Assembly (NCBI GenBank): GCA_963995525.1
Contig: OZ023216.1
Location: forward strand, 41,264,346 to 41,328,345
Source of the DNA: Escarpia spicata
Taxonomy: Eukaryota > Annelida > Polychaeta > Sabellida > Siboglinidae
Reading direction: 5' to 3'
Length of the DNA: 64,000 nt
Shown: in pieces, positions 48,501-60,500 of the stretch
Layout: every line of letters begins with the position of its first letter
Position numbering within the stretch: position 1 is the first letter of the stretch
Notes under the pieces: generated by a model
What the model was told of the DNA's origin: nothing
The model's input: the letters and a program-made list of their open reading frames with translations, nothing else
The model's database searches: none
Program-made: the position numbers and the translations under genes

Positions 48501-50914
48501 AATATTAAGCAATTCCGAGTGCAGTGAGACGCAATCTTGTATGTGTAATTGTGACGTTTGTGCGCAAATCAGAAATATTACGCAAGATGAAACGACCCGG
48601 GCATCAGCAATGCTCGCTGCATTGCATCGTTTAGTTATAAAACAGGATCGGGTCATGTCGGTAAACATTGCTTTCAAAACCAGATAAATCATTACAAACG
48701 CAAGCAGCATTATTTATTTAGGACAGCCCACTTTGAAGACCACGAGGACAAAGAAGGCAACACATAGGATAGAAATATATATACATATTAAAATGTGATA
48801 AACTGTACTGGCATCGTATTGCAAATACACATGTATTCCTATAAAAAATGTATTAAATACATCCTCGGTGTATTTATTACGTTGTTGTAAACAAGGAATG
48901 TTTGACACGTTTGTTTTTCTCATTCTCATAAAAAGTCTGGGTTTTATTTAATCAATTCGAGCAATTTTTCAGGATAGCCGGCAAAACCAATTGACGAATC
49001 ACAAAGGAAATGTTTCAATAATGACCTTGATACTTAGTTATAATTGAATAATTCACACGAATATGTTTAAACAATTCCGTGATAAAATTGTGTCGTCGAC
49101 ACAATGTTTTGCCAATAATTATGCTATCGTCGATAACATGTTACTATAATCATATGGTGAACCAATGATATATGTTATCGTGTACAATGATCCACGTTGA
49201 CTACTGGTTGGCGCACGGTCTTCAACAATGTTCGACTAATTAAAAGGCTGAGTTGGCACCGGCACAAGTCTACTTGTTTAATATAGAGTTCTGTCGTCGA
49301 GTATTCTCTGCTGTGTGGAGCGCTGTCTTAGACAATACTTTACTAACTATTTAAAGCAAGGGACTATTGTCATGTTATTTGAAAACTGCAGTCGATAATA
49401 TTCTCATTTTCAGAGCGCAGTCGTTGACAATTCTCGACGCGTTATAGCGCTGTCTTCGACAGAGTTCTGTTTGTCACAACGCTGTCAACAACCACTGTTA
49501 CCGTGTATGCCACTGCATAGGAAATTGTGGATTGCGTAAAATTAATGTTTTCTGTATATTATGTTTTACTGCAATGCAATTTGCAATTACGGACTTTTGA
49601 GGCGCTCATTCTTCGCGTATTGACACAGTGATAAGAACGCCGAACGCGCCAATTAAAATCAGTCATCGTGTAGAACGTAACATGAATGGATGTAAGACGC
49701 GATGGGATTTCATGCCCATTGTTTTAGAGAAAGAAACTTATAAGTTTGTGTGTGACGTTAATGGGATAATATAATTTTTTTCTCGGATTAACAAAAATAT
49801 TTCTATAGGGCCTAATAGATACTTAGTTCCCGCGTGTTGATGATGCAATAAAGTTTTTTATTAATAAATACCAATTTCACATATTCCAAATTAAAGATGT
49901 TCTCGTCGATAATGTAAAACGATAGCGTCAACGAGTCAAGTCTAGTTACGAAGTCGATATCTTGGCGTTGTTGTCGACGAATCTGTCGTATCATATCGGA
50001 CGTGTTTAGTAAGCCTAAGCTTGCGGCAAAATATAGTTTATGGAGGGCTGTAGTAACGAGCAGCTAGAAGGCAAGACTCCGTAAGAAGCTGAACGAATGT
50101 CTTTTCGTATCAGCAGTTAAATGAGTCTAGTCTGTGGTAGAGCTGTGAAGCGTGGACAGTGACATCCACATGAGACCAGATAGTTAAATGGGTGCTACTC
50201 ATGTCACGATAGTTTCACGAAAGCAGAAGTCATGGCGTGCTGAATGCTACAGCACGGTGTTCTGTTAGCAACGTCTGCGATGGGTCGATCTTCTTCACCG
50301 AAGTCTTGTTCACCGAATGCTTGACGACCGTAAACCGAAAGATGTCCTGTATGGCTAATCTGTCATTGCGTGGGACGCGTTCTACTGGCCGTCCGTCGCT
50401 ACAAAGACATATAATAGTGCGACATAAAGATTGCAGGCAACATTTATTAACACCAGCATGAGAAGAAGATAAAATATATACTTGGTAAGAAGAGAACCAC
50501 CGAAAGCAGATGTCTACACATCTTGTACCATCTACTCAGCCAACAGCCTATGTCTGCTACATATGCTAGTCACTGCTACGTCCGTCTTTCGATGTGATGT
50601 TCGACAGCATCGAAGTGGTGAATGTGACTCCGGCAATAAATTGAAACGTCGCCACGAAATATATCTAAAAGCACTCCTCCCCAATATTCGAGTCATGTCC
50701 AACAGCGGAGAACTGAAGCTCCGTCTGAGCCCCCCCCCCAATACCCAACTCGTTCCGACGACTAGGCGCAAAACGATTCCTATATTGGACTCCATAAAGA
50801 CACACTTGCACATCACAAACAGTGAGCCACGTGGGGTTTTCTAAACCAGAGAGCGGATGATGCGTTTCGCAAGCCACTGTTCCATGAGAGAATGAGACAG
50901 TGTCTAATTTGATA
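48501..50914. other. Upstream intergenic stretch; degenerate GCTGTCNTCGACA repeats at 49.26-49.50 kb
   Basis: Variants such as GCTGTCTTAGACAAT, GCAGTCGTTGACAAT, GCTGTCTTCGACAG and GCTGTCAACAAC recur at irregular spacing, each close to a TTCT. No genes recognised. Confidence 0.4.
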
Positions 50915-51245
50915 CAAACCGTAAGTTCCTATACAGCGTGGTATCCAGTACTCGGGAGAGCTCAAAGCGCTTTCAACACTCTACTTCCTGGCAGACCTTT
51001 TCAATCGAACACCATTTTAACTTCTACTGGAAGCATTCAGCCACGCTGCAGTTACCGCGCAAATACTATTTGTACACAAATACCCACCAGTGTCCATAAC
51101 CTCGTGCTCATTCGTGCAACTAAATGAACTGGAGCAACGGAGAGTAAACGAACTGGCCAAAGGTTCGAAACGACAGCACATAATTCGAACCCCGGATCTC
51201 TCGATTGAGAGTCCGACGCACCAACTACTGCGCCACGAATCTCCT
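50915..51245 (-). mobile_element. tRNA-derived SINE, copy B (most complete)
   Basis: Minus strand, about 330 bp. The tRNA-like head has A-box TGGCGCAGTAGTTGG (51221-51235) and B-box GGGGTTCGAATT (51182-51193). A CTC anticodon-like triplet in GGACTCTCAATCG suggests a tRNA-Glu-like origin, but the anticodon stem is imperfect. The body is shared with copies A, C and (partly) D: GTTGCTCCAGTTCATTTAG, GGGTATTTGTGTACAAATAG, TGCAGCGTGGCTGAATGCTT, GGTCTGCCAGGAAGTAGAGT and a GGATACCACGCTGTATAG tail. A Pol III transcript is expected when intact. Confidence 0.8.
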
Positions 51246-51665
51246 TACAATGGCACGAGGCTTGCGGAAACCATTGGAACATGCACTTACACTGATATAA
51301 ACGTGACAGTCTTCTAAAATGTTGCGGGCCGGAACTGCAACGCACGCTGGAACGGCACGGTGAGCTAACGGGATTCACGGAACCCACTCGACTTCGGTTA
51401 ACAACGACTGCAGTCCAAATTTGATCGATGTTCTCAATAAATGCGTCTTAACATTCAAACCTAGCTATAGGACGCCATCATTGTTGCTTTACCCCCGGGG
51501 CATCTCGTTACGACATTTGGCACCGAGACGTAACGCAAGTAAGTGGGGTATTTAGACTGTAATGTACCCTCTAGGCGGCACGCTTCCGTGTGTAAACAGC
51601 CATAAGTAGCTGTATAAAAGGAAATAGAATGAGTCTCTCGTAAACCGAGCCGCACGGATGTGAAA
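51246..51665. other. Upstream intergenic stretch, no genes recognised
   Basis: No recognisable coding motifs or repeats. Confidence 0.4.
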
Positions 51666-51667
51666 GA

Positions 51668-51965
51668 GCCGGCGACAGACCGCTAATTAGCCGTTAATAA
51701 ACCCGTTCCTCCCTTCTATGTCAGTCTTGCTGTTGAACCGTGTAATTCGACGAGGAGAAGGCACAATGCATCAATCACTTAATTACTACGCACCTCCCGG
51801 CTGGGAAGCGACGATGCGACTCGGATCTCGTGTGAACGCGGAGTCTCGCGCGGGCAGACACTTCGTGTGACGTCATGCGACTCACTCGCGCTCATACGGG
51901 ATAATTAACGGGCGCGTTCAGCTTCGAGGTGTTGGTGTATAATTAGCAGTGCATTGTTTGCCGAC
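51668..51965. promoter_or_regulatory. Candidate enhancer: TAATTA-dense, CpG-containing island
   Basis: Homeodomain-type cores CTAATTAGCCGTTAATAA, CTTAATTACTACG, GATAATTAACGGG and TATAATTAGCAG occur within 300 bp, along with a perfect CRE palindrome TGACGTCA at 51868-51875. The block is richer in GC than its AT-rich flanks, so TAATTA words are not explained by composition alone. Enhancer role is inference. Confidence 0.35.
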
Positions 51966-52029
51966 TACATCGGATGTCGCGTTGTATACATTGTTTTGTT
52001 GATGAACGCTACTCAAGTAAAGTGTAGTG

Positions 52030-52310
52030 TTTGTGTTGTGCCGTGGTGCTAGAGCGAGAGAACCCGGGCTCGAATCCTGCGCGGTGGTGTCGTGTCGTTC
52101 ACTCTACGTTGCTCCAGTTCACTCAGCTGTATGAATGAGTACCTGGCTATATGCAGTGGTGGATATTTGTGTACGAGTAGTCTTCACGCATCAATTGCAG
52201 CGTGGCTAGATGCTTCCCAGAGAAGTCGAGATGGTGATCGATTAAACAGGTCTGCCAGGGAGTAAAGTGTAGTGTTTGGACTGTGGGATCATGGATTTGT
52301 GTATGTCATA
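52030..52310 (+). mobile_element. tRNA-derived SINE, copy C
   Basis: Plus strand. B-box-like GGGCTCGAATCC at 52066-52077, with the A-box and anticodon region shortened. The body aligns to copy B through ACGTTGCTCCAGTTCACTCA, TGGATATTTGTGTACGAG, TTGCAGCGTGGCTAGATGCT and GGTCTGCCAGGGAGTAAAGT. The tail after 52270 diverges. Confidence 0.78.
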
Positions 52311-54500
52311 GCCTATTATTCCTTACACAATTCCATTTCGTGTTGTTGGTGTATTTACACAGTGATAATGATATGACGACACTAATGTCATTTCGTACAC
52401 ATTGAATTGTTGACGTAGTCGCTTTAATATTCGCTTTATTTAACCGACCGTGAACGTAACACCGCATCTGTTAATATAAGAGTGTGTTATCTAGCATTTG
52501 ACCATATACAATGTATTGTTGACATAATCAGTGTTTGCATTAGCAAATGACGGACTTGCATGTCATAATGTTCGCGTAACCTTCGCGTTTATATATAACG
52601 CACATGTACAAAAGATACTGGGCCTACGAAGACTGGTAATTGTTACTGTAAAATCGTAACCGATACCAATTCTAACACGATAACGTCATTGTTCACAAAC
52701 GTGGGCGTGTGCACCCGCATGACCATTTCACTAAACACGTTACCTGTACATTGTTCGTATTACTTCATTATATTCCACAAGCAAAACACTTGCAACATTT
52801 TATTGAACGTAGGCCTAATTGTGGAGGATAAAACGCCCTAGTGTAATCGTATACTTGTGCGACAGGGCACGTGACGCTATATTTTATATCTTTATAATAT
52901 GCAAAACATACACTTAAACAATCGTAAACAAATCTTTTTTAATCGCTCTTTTCACGACCATCCTTGTTGATATTTCTATAAGCGTCCGTCTTTTCGGCGG
53001 AGTCTGTGACGTCATATAGACATTAACGTTATCAATATATATAGTATTGTATATATAATATACACAGTTGTATGTGTGTATGAATTTGTGTATATAATTA
53101 TACATCTAAATATATATATAGACATACACACGCGTACACATTGTGAATATTATAATGCATAATACCATGGATAAAAATAGTAAGTGTTTATGACGTCACA
53201 CTATATATAGACCATCAATTTATTTTATGGGTGGGTCATTAACCACTAAAAACATTGGCAATGCACAGCATATTTACGTCGTCAGTTATCATTGTCGCGA
53301 TCTTAAAAGGTCTCGATTAATTCACATAAGTCTCGCGGGATTGTGTGATATTTTGTAACTGTCCTTGCATATTCTATTTGTCGTGTTTTCAGTTGTTTAG
53401 CGGTTAGGCCTCCGCGCAGAACACAGTGCTTTTTTCAGACGCATATACTGCTCTGCGTGATAAACTTGAGATGGACATAACTTATTTATGATTTCAGAAT
53501 AGAATGGGTCGTGCTCATTATTTATATTATCAATACATTGATAATATAAACTGTTGTAAAATTTAAGATTTTTGATATGCATATAATGTTGTTTTGAATT
53601 AGCTTTGCAAGTTCATAATGAACCATGTTGTTATATAATACTGTTAATCTGAAAATAAATACACACACGCTGTCCCGTGTAATTAGTTTTGCTGTTATTG
53701 CGATAATAAGCGACATTAGAACACATCTTAAGATTATGAATAAAAATAGAAGGTATAGATTATGTGATTTTATTAAAACATTAAAAAATAACTGTGTCAT
53801 TTAGCCAACTGATAAATATATTTGTAAAAATGTAAAACACGAAGAAGTGTTACGTTCTCGAGAAATGAAGGTGGCACTAACTCAGTTATTGTATGCTCAC
53901 CGAGCTAAGTTTTCTACCTGCAAGCACATGACAAACGTGTTTCCACAACATCCACGGATGAACGCTACATACATATTCGCAACGATTATAGTAATATTAG
54001 TAACAATAGCAACACCATTTATAAATTATACGGATAATTACGAACGAAAAGTACCCAACATGGTACATATTGTTATTAAATACCTGAAACTAGATAACTA
54101 AAATTTATGTTGCAAATATATCAGAACCATTATGCATATATATGCCCAATTGTAATGAGTTACCGTCCTTTTATGATTCAATGCTGTATTGATTGAATAA
54201 ATACCTAATTATATGGAGTTTACTTTTTACAATTTCAGAAACTATTTACGTGGCGGGAAAGTTGAATTGTACTTCACTAGCAAAACAGCCTTCCTGTGGT
54301 TGCGTGGTGCTAGCTATTTACAGATGCAGAAAACGGTCGCCCAACGTATTCGTGGGCCGTTTACCAACATCAATTTGAGCACTTTTTTCAACGCATCGTA
54401 CTAAAAACGTCTTCTACTGATCAGTGGACGATTAACGTCAGGTACTAACCTTAATACCGATAAGGGCCCTTAATCAAAGGAGAATTTCGTTACGTTTCTT
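52311..54500. other. AT-rich upstream stretch, no genes recognised
   Basis: Frames up to 92 codons are AT-driven and carry no family motif. Small TA patches at 53035-53060 and 53110-53122. Confidence 0.4.
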
Positions 54501-54517
54501 CCTAGTGGTCGTTTAGA

Positions 54518-54530
54518 TGACCTTTGACAG
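54518..54530. promoter_or_regulatory. DR1-like nuclear receptor site TGACCT-T-TGACAG
   Basis: A direct repeat of TGACCT and TGACAG separated by one T; one half-site is perfect AGGTCA on the minus strand. COUP-TF, HNF4 and RXR bind DR1 elements, so autoregulation of the neighbouring receptor is possible. A single motif is weak evidence. Confidence 0.3.
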
Positions 54531-54679
54531 TTTGGCGTCAGATATGTAAACCGTCTACGAACAGAACGGTAACACAAACACATATGCCAGCTCGATTGTA
54601 AATACATTTCTGAAGCAATTTAGAAACGTGTTGCACAGTATTTAACAACACTCTCAAACGTGTTTACTAAGAAGTGTTT

Positions 54680-55235
54680 TCCCGAGACAAGGACCGTTCG
54701 TTCGACGCAACAGAGAACCGAGAACAGGCGAGATTCGTCGTAGCTTGGCTCGCCGGGTTGTATTTAGCCGTCCCTGCCTCTCAAACCCCGCTGGGGGTTC
54801 TCTGTAGTGGTAGCTCGCAGTTTCGAGCCGCGGGGCGTTCTCTCCTTAGCGACCCGCAGTCGGGGTTATAACTCGCACCGCGGCGTAATGAGACATAAAA
54901 ATGCAATTACGTTCTCATAAAGTCCGGCCGGCGTTTCCGTATAAATAGCACTCCTTCTAACTCGCATATAAAGGTAAGCGACAGGGTCGGCCCTTTATTG
55001 GCGTTTTATTGCAGTGCTCACTTAAAAGCCGTTAATTAACAATTAGCGGTTAATTGGCGCGTGTGTGCCTGCGTGAGTACGGCGCGCGCAGTGTCGTGCG
55101 TCTCTCCGGTAGCGCCAGATGTGCTGCTTAATTCGGCGCCTAATATCACTAATTAAGCACATGATTAGGCGGCCGATAAGGGAGCCTCTGGTCCGGCATC
55201 CGGCCGGGAAACGTTCTCCCGGCTCGAGCACCCGT
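54680..55235. promoter_or_regulatory. Candidate enhancer: CpG-rich island with TAATTA cluster
   Basis: GC-rich from 54680, with CGCATATAAAGG at about 54963. Then, within 170 bp, CCGTTAATTAACAATTAGCG, GTTAATTGGCG, CTTAATTCGGCG and CACTAATTAAGCACATGATT in an otherwise CpG-rich context. Ends abruptly at a MITE-like element at 55241. Resembles conserved developmental enhancers in composition; no coding frame recognised. Confidence 0.4.
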
Positions 55236-55240
55236 GGGGG

Positions 55241-55685
55241 CCGGTGTAGCGTGACACAATATCTTGTGCGAGAGGTATTCTATCAATATGCTTGCCAGTG
55301 GATAATCGGGTCCAAACATTAAGCATATTCCGAATATGAAGATCTGCTGTTGATGCGGCATGTAAACAATATGATGCTATAATATATAAGGGGTGAGGTA
55401 AGGTGAAATATAACTTTACAGCTATAGTCCTTATCAAAAATACTGATATTATACGAGAATATCAAAATTTCATATACATATTTTTGAAATATATAATGCT
55501 TTATTTGGAAATAAAATTATTTCTTTGCCTAAAGTAAAGATAATTTGGAGGTGTTTAGCCGTGCTGAAAAGCCTCGCTGGCCAAAACCGCCATGGCCGAT
55601 TGCTTGCGGCTGGCCATGGCGCTCTATAGTTTAACACGGAGCGAGGTATTGTGGCCCGACGAGGTTTTCTGGCACGCAACACCGG
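55241..55685 (-). mobile_element. MITE-like element, copy 1 (445 bp)
   Basis: Terminal inverted repeats: CCGGTGTAGCGTGACACAAT at 55241 and the complement of CCGGTGTTGCGTGCCAGAAA at 55685. Matches 57100-57506 over almost its full length in inverted orientation (shared words include GCTGGCCAAAACCGCCATGG, GCCGTGCTGAAAAGCCTCGC, GATATTCTCGTATA, CACCTTACCTCACCCCTTA-type). No coding capacity. Target-site duplication not evident. Confidence 0.8.
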
Positions 55686-57099
55686 CGCAGGTCGCTACAC
55701 TGCCACGTTCGTGTTTTCAACTCAGGTGCCTTCTCAATAACAGTTACACGGACTGTTTTCAACCAAATTTCAAAAGACAATAGGCTTATACATATATACA
55801 TTTGTGTTCGATTTAGTTTTAAGTATGTATTCATATATTGATAATCATCACATAATAAAAAAAATTCCGTATAGAAAAATAACGACTAGTAAAAATAGGT
55901 ATACTATTTCTACAGACGTTGAGTCGAGTTTCTCGAAAACTAAACTTGATGATTTAACGAAATTGTTGCTGCATGTCGGTTGCATGATTGACACCAATGT
56001 TGCTTTCTTAAAATTTGAATTGTATTATTAGAAACATTTAACCAAGTTCACTGTCTAAAAGATAGTTTTACGAAAACAAAACATCGTCAAACGAAGCTAC
56101 GCAAACTATAGGCCTTATACAGTGATAATTAATGCGGCGCAAATACAACAAACGAACACAAACAACTGAATTGGAAGGTTTGTACACGATTATATCTTGT
56201 TGATTTACTGTACACATTTTTTCCCAGATTTTACCTGACGGGTTTCAGTGGCTAAATTCAAACTGAAATGAAACGGTGACAAATATTTCGTTTCGATAAA
56301 TGTATGCATAGTTGTACTGATATATATATATATGATCTGCTTTTTTTACACAATAATATATCTACATAATATAGTATACAATTTGTTTGCAGTTATATAT
56401 ATTGTATACTATATACTCCATATTATGTATATATATTATACTCCAATAACTTGACCCGTCTGTAATGTTTGCCATTACAAATATACATATAGGCTAAACC
56501 CATACGGCTCGCTTGTTACTTCTACTATGCAATTACACAAAATATTCCATTTTCACGTACACTAATTTTCGCCTACCTTCATGTCCCAACAATAAGAGGT
56601 TTGTTTTGATGAACGTCTTCTCCGGACTGAACGCCTTTCCTTGTTAAGAAAACATAATTATACCATAGTCGAGTAACATAGAGTCTAGCATCATGACACT
56701 CAGTTCGATTTCATTACCCGCTGCCCACAACGGGGAAGTGGGAACAGCTGCGTCTTTGCGTGTCCCTCGACTAGGGACGGGGAGTGTTATTTGTCCCGCA
56801 CGAAGGGGAATTGAATAACACATTCCAGGCCGTGACATTAAGATTTTTTATCCACTGGCCCACATTTAGTAAAAAATATGTTGATACCGAGGTGACTGTT
56901 GGTCGCTTCACTAGAAGTCCACAATGCAAAGTAAAATGAAGATTTTTAATCGTGGTATCACTCTGCAGTCTTCTATTGATGCAGCATATGAGACATCACC
57001 GACCTATTTTCAGTTAGGGGCTTGATACTTTAGCTGGCTGTCCTCAGCACATCAAAAACATTTCTTGGTTTTGGCTGTGCCTGAGGCTCAATGCTAAGG
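55686..57099. other. Spacer between the two inverted MITE-like copies; no genes recognised
   Basis: AT-rich, with small TA patches at 56320-56335 and 56395-56440. A 75-codon frame at 55804-56031 has no recognisable motif. Confidence 0.4.
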
Positions 57100-57506
57100 C
57101 CGGTGTTGCGTGCCAGAAAACCTCGTCGTGCCACAATACCTAGCTCCATGTTAAACTATAGGGCGCCATGACCAGCCGCAAACAATCAGCCATGGCGGTT
57201 TTGGCCAGCGAGGCTTTTCAGCACGGCTAAACACCTAAACATTATACATTTCAAAATATGTATATGAAATTTTGATATTCTCGTATAAACCAGTATTTTG
57301 ATAAGGACTATAGCTATAAAGTAGTTATATTTCACCTTACCTCACCCCTTAGATAGCATAGCATCAGATTGTTTACATGCCGCATTAACAGCATATCTTC
57401 ATATTCGGATTGTAGTTAATATTTCGACCCGATTATTCATTGGCAAGCATGTTGATTGAATACCTCAAGGTATTCCAGCACGAGCTTTTCTGGCACGCAA
57501 CACCGG
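57100..57506 (+). mobile_element. MITE-like element, copy 2 (407 bp)
   Basis: Best-preserved TIRs, about 27 bp: CCGGTGTTGCGTGCCAGAAA at 57100 and the same sequence on the minus strand at 57506, with one mismatch inside the first 27. The internal sequence is an inverted copy of 55241-55685. Superfamily not assigned, because the target-site duplication is unclear and no transposase is present. Confidence 0.82.
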
Positions 57507-60500
57507 TATTGCCTGGCACATTATAAATGTGCATCTGAACGCCATAACATGTGTCTCACGTTATCATTATGACTGGCGATGACCAATGCTGATGTAAACA
57601 ACGCGTCGGTGTGCAACAATGTGAACGCTGTCCAGAGTCCTGACGTTGCTCCCTTTCCGCCAAGTTCACAGCTGTATTACAAGATCCACTGGTGCAGCCA
57701 CGGTCTTTAGCAATGCTATCAAATGTTTGACAGTATTTCCTTGATGCCTTTCCATTATGGGATATTATATGCACTAGCGTTTTATTATGCGGACGACAGT
57801 TGAGATTGTCCGCCATCCGTAGCCAATGTGTAACAAGACCATTTATTGGGTGAATAATTAATTACCCCCGCCATTCGCCAATCACGCGGGCGGATACATA
57901 TGAGTTTGGCAGTGCATACATGTCGTCGTATACGCTTGGCTGAGTTTTAGTTGGCGTTATTTAATTAGTTATAAAAACAAACACCGATTTAAATATCAAA
58001 TGAAAAGATCAGGCTTTAGGGTTGTCATATTTTTCTAGGTAGGGTCAGGTTACCGGAAACACGATGGTTGTCAATCGGATTGAAACCAGTGGTCCGGTGG
58101 GCCAGTAAAATACGAAAACTTGTGGCCCGACAGCCTCAAAAAGGCGCCGGGCCAGCGGGAATGTCAAGGCCTGCAAGCATTAACGTAGTCAGTGGCGAGT
58201 TTGAGGGAGGAGGGTGTTGTGCCACCCTCCCCTTTGCGATGATTTAACTCAAATACGCTATAGTTGCGGTATATCGGTGTGCTATCGTAACTAGACCGAG
58301 GTCCATTTGCCACTGTGGGATATGGATCCCCTTTAGAAAATCGATTGTTGAATAGGTCGAGTTAGAAATCTTACCCCGCGGTTCGCTGGTGTATGCGCTT
58401 TAACGAAATACAAGATTAGGCGAAACATCGAAATCTTACTGATATAAGTCAAAGACGGGATTTTTACATCTTATAAGGTTAGACCCTATTAAGTACCAAC
58501 ATTGGTTTGAAAATTTTAAGTTTTCGCTCTAAGAGCCGAACTACCGTGTCTCATTATGTAAATGCGTGACCATTGCGTAATAAGTTCACCGTGCCAGAGC
58601 TGTTTCGATTGTGTTCTAAGGAACCGGTCTGCCAATCGATGAAACACATGGAGCGTTTATATTTGGAGTAAAATATCATAGCTTCATTTACCAACTCTTA
58701 TCTGTATAAGAAGAACCGTTATGATTATCTTGCTTTGAAAAAACAAACCTTTCATTTACGGTGGTGTCATATGACACGCTGAACTGATCATCAGTCAATT
58801 CTCTCAGGTAGGAGAAATACCCTCTAGTAAAGCATAACATATCAAACACACGTAAGTAAATAACTCGAAATAACTACCATTGTTTTTTTTTAATACGTCG
58901 CCAATTGCTAGATCTGAAACTAGTGGAAGCGAATGGACATACAAAGATACGATTTGACGACGGTGCTTCGGGGGAGATCCACTTACAAAGCATTGATCCA
59001 AAGATAACGTAGCAATATATATATATATATCAATATATAGATTATCTGAACATGTCGTTTGTGCGGTAGTTCGGTAGCTAGCGTATCAGGGTGAGTTTTT
59101 CTGTTGCCGATTTGAAACTTGGACAATTCTGCTAGTGTATTTAGGAAGATACACAAAAATCCCTGTGTATCCGGTTTCTATGCAAGAATACATAAAAGGA
59201 CCCACTAAAATGTGCAAGATCGACTTTTGATGGTCTGTTTCTGTGAAAACGCGAACATTAAACAAAAAGTCCAATTGGAGTATACACCAGTTGTACCGGC
59301 CCTACACCATAAGACAAGCACATTCTTCTCAACTTCGTGACCAATATTTACGGACTTTTTGGCAATACTCTGGCTGTTGGCAACATGGAACTCTCTCAGT
59401 TTTTGTTCTGTGAACAATGGGCTAGTTCACCCATTGCAGGATATATTACGTCACCCAGCACAGACATCAGACAGACCTGGCGTCAAGTTACGACCCGTCA
59501 AGACAAAGGCCACCTTGACAACGACAGAGTGTACCGACGATTGCGACCTTTTCGTCTCAAACAACGGAGAAAGAAACAAAACAATCTCGTGATTTCAAAG
59601 GGCTATCTATACGCAAACTCCGCACGCACACTCTACGGTTGTGACATATTTTGACTAGTGTTTAGAAGTACAACTGTAAAAGTATAATGCCGTAAAGTGG
59701 ATTATACGGGCGTATTACTGACATTCTTCGTTAGTTACATAGCTACTATGATTCACCGGTGCATCGCGAAACTTATCTCACGATACGTTACTGGGCACAC
59801 GATACGTTACTGGGCACACTTTACAAGTATGACGATACGTGCAAACACAGTTTTAGCATGTTGAAAGTTGTCATTTAATGTGATCAGTTTTAATTAACAG
59901 GGAGCACATTTCTCCGTCAGTACGCATATGTAAATGTTTACTATTTTAAACAACTCCTTTAAAGGTTTAAGATATTACGAACATAGTTTGCTCAATATAC
60001 CTTACTTTACTTAGATCTACATGTCTCTAAAACTACGTGTCGGTGTACGTATCATAACGTATCGTAACGTTACAGCCCTAGTGGCTGTTCGTTAGAGTCG
60101 TTAAAGTTGCATTCCGAGTTAAACTGCCACTTTTAACCGTTCTTAAGAAAGTGTACGTCACATCTGCTACCATATACATGACTAGCATTTAATGTTATTC
60201 GATAAATAATTGTATGTATTGCTTATGCAAAGTTACTGGTCGCTTATTCGGCCAGCGGTAAAGTAAACGTACGACACGCGGACATATAATCGTTCGTTAT
60301 TTTAGTGCCATTTTATCTTAACATTGTATATCGTTTGGACAACAGTGTTGACATTTTGTGTGCGATCTAGCGGGCCTATTGGGGGTGGTTCGGTGGGGAT
60401 CTCCGTGGGTCACACACATATGACGGGCAACTCGGCTAGTTGTCACACAATTTGACTAGTATTCACAGATGCAAGTGTGTTACTGAGGGTTCCTTGTGCC

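Noticed and set aside
50482..50844. 120-codon plus-strand frame
   Set aside because: No motif, a poly-C derived PPPP stretch, and it lies beside a SINE; judged chance.
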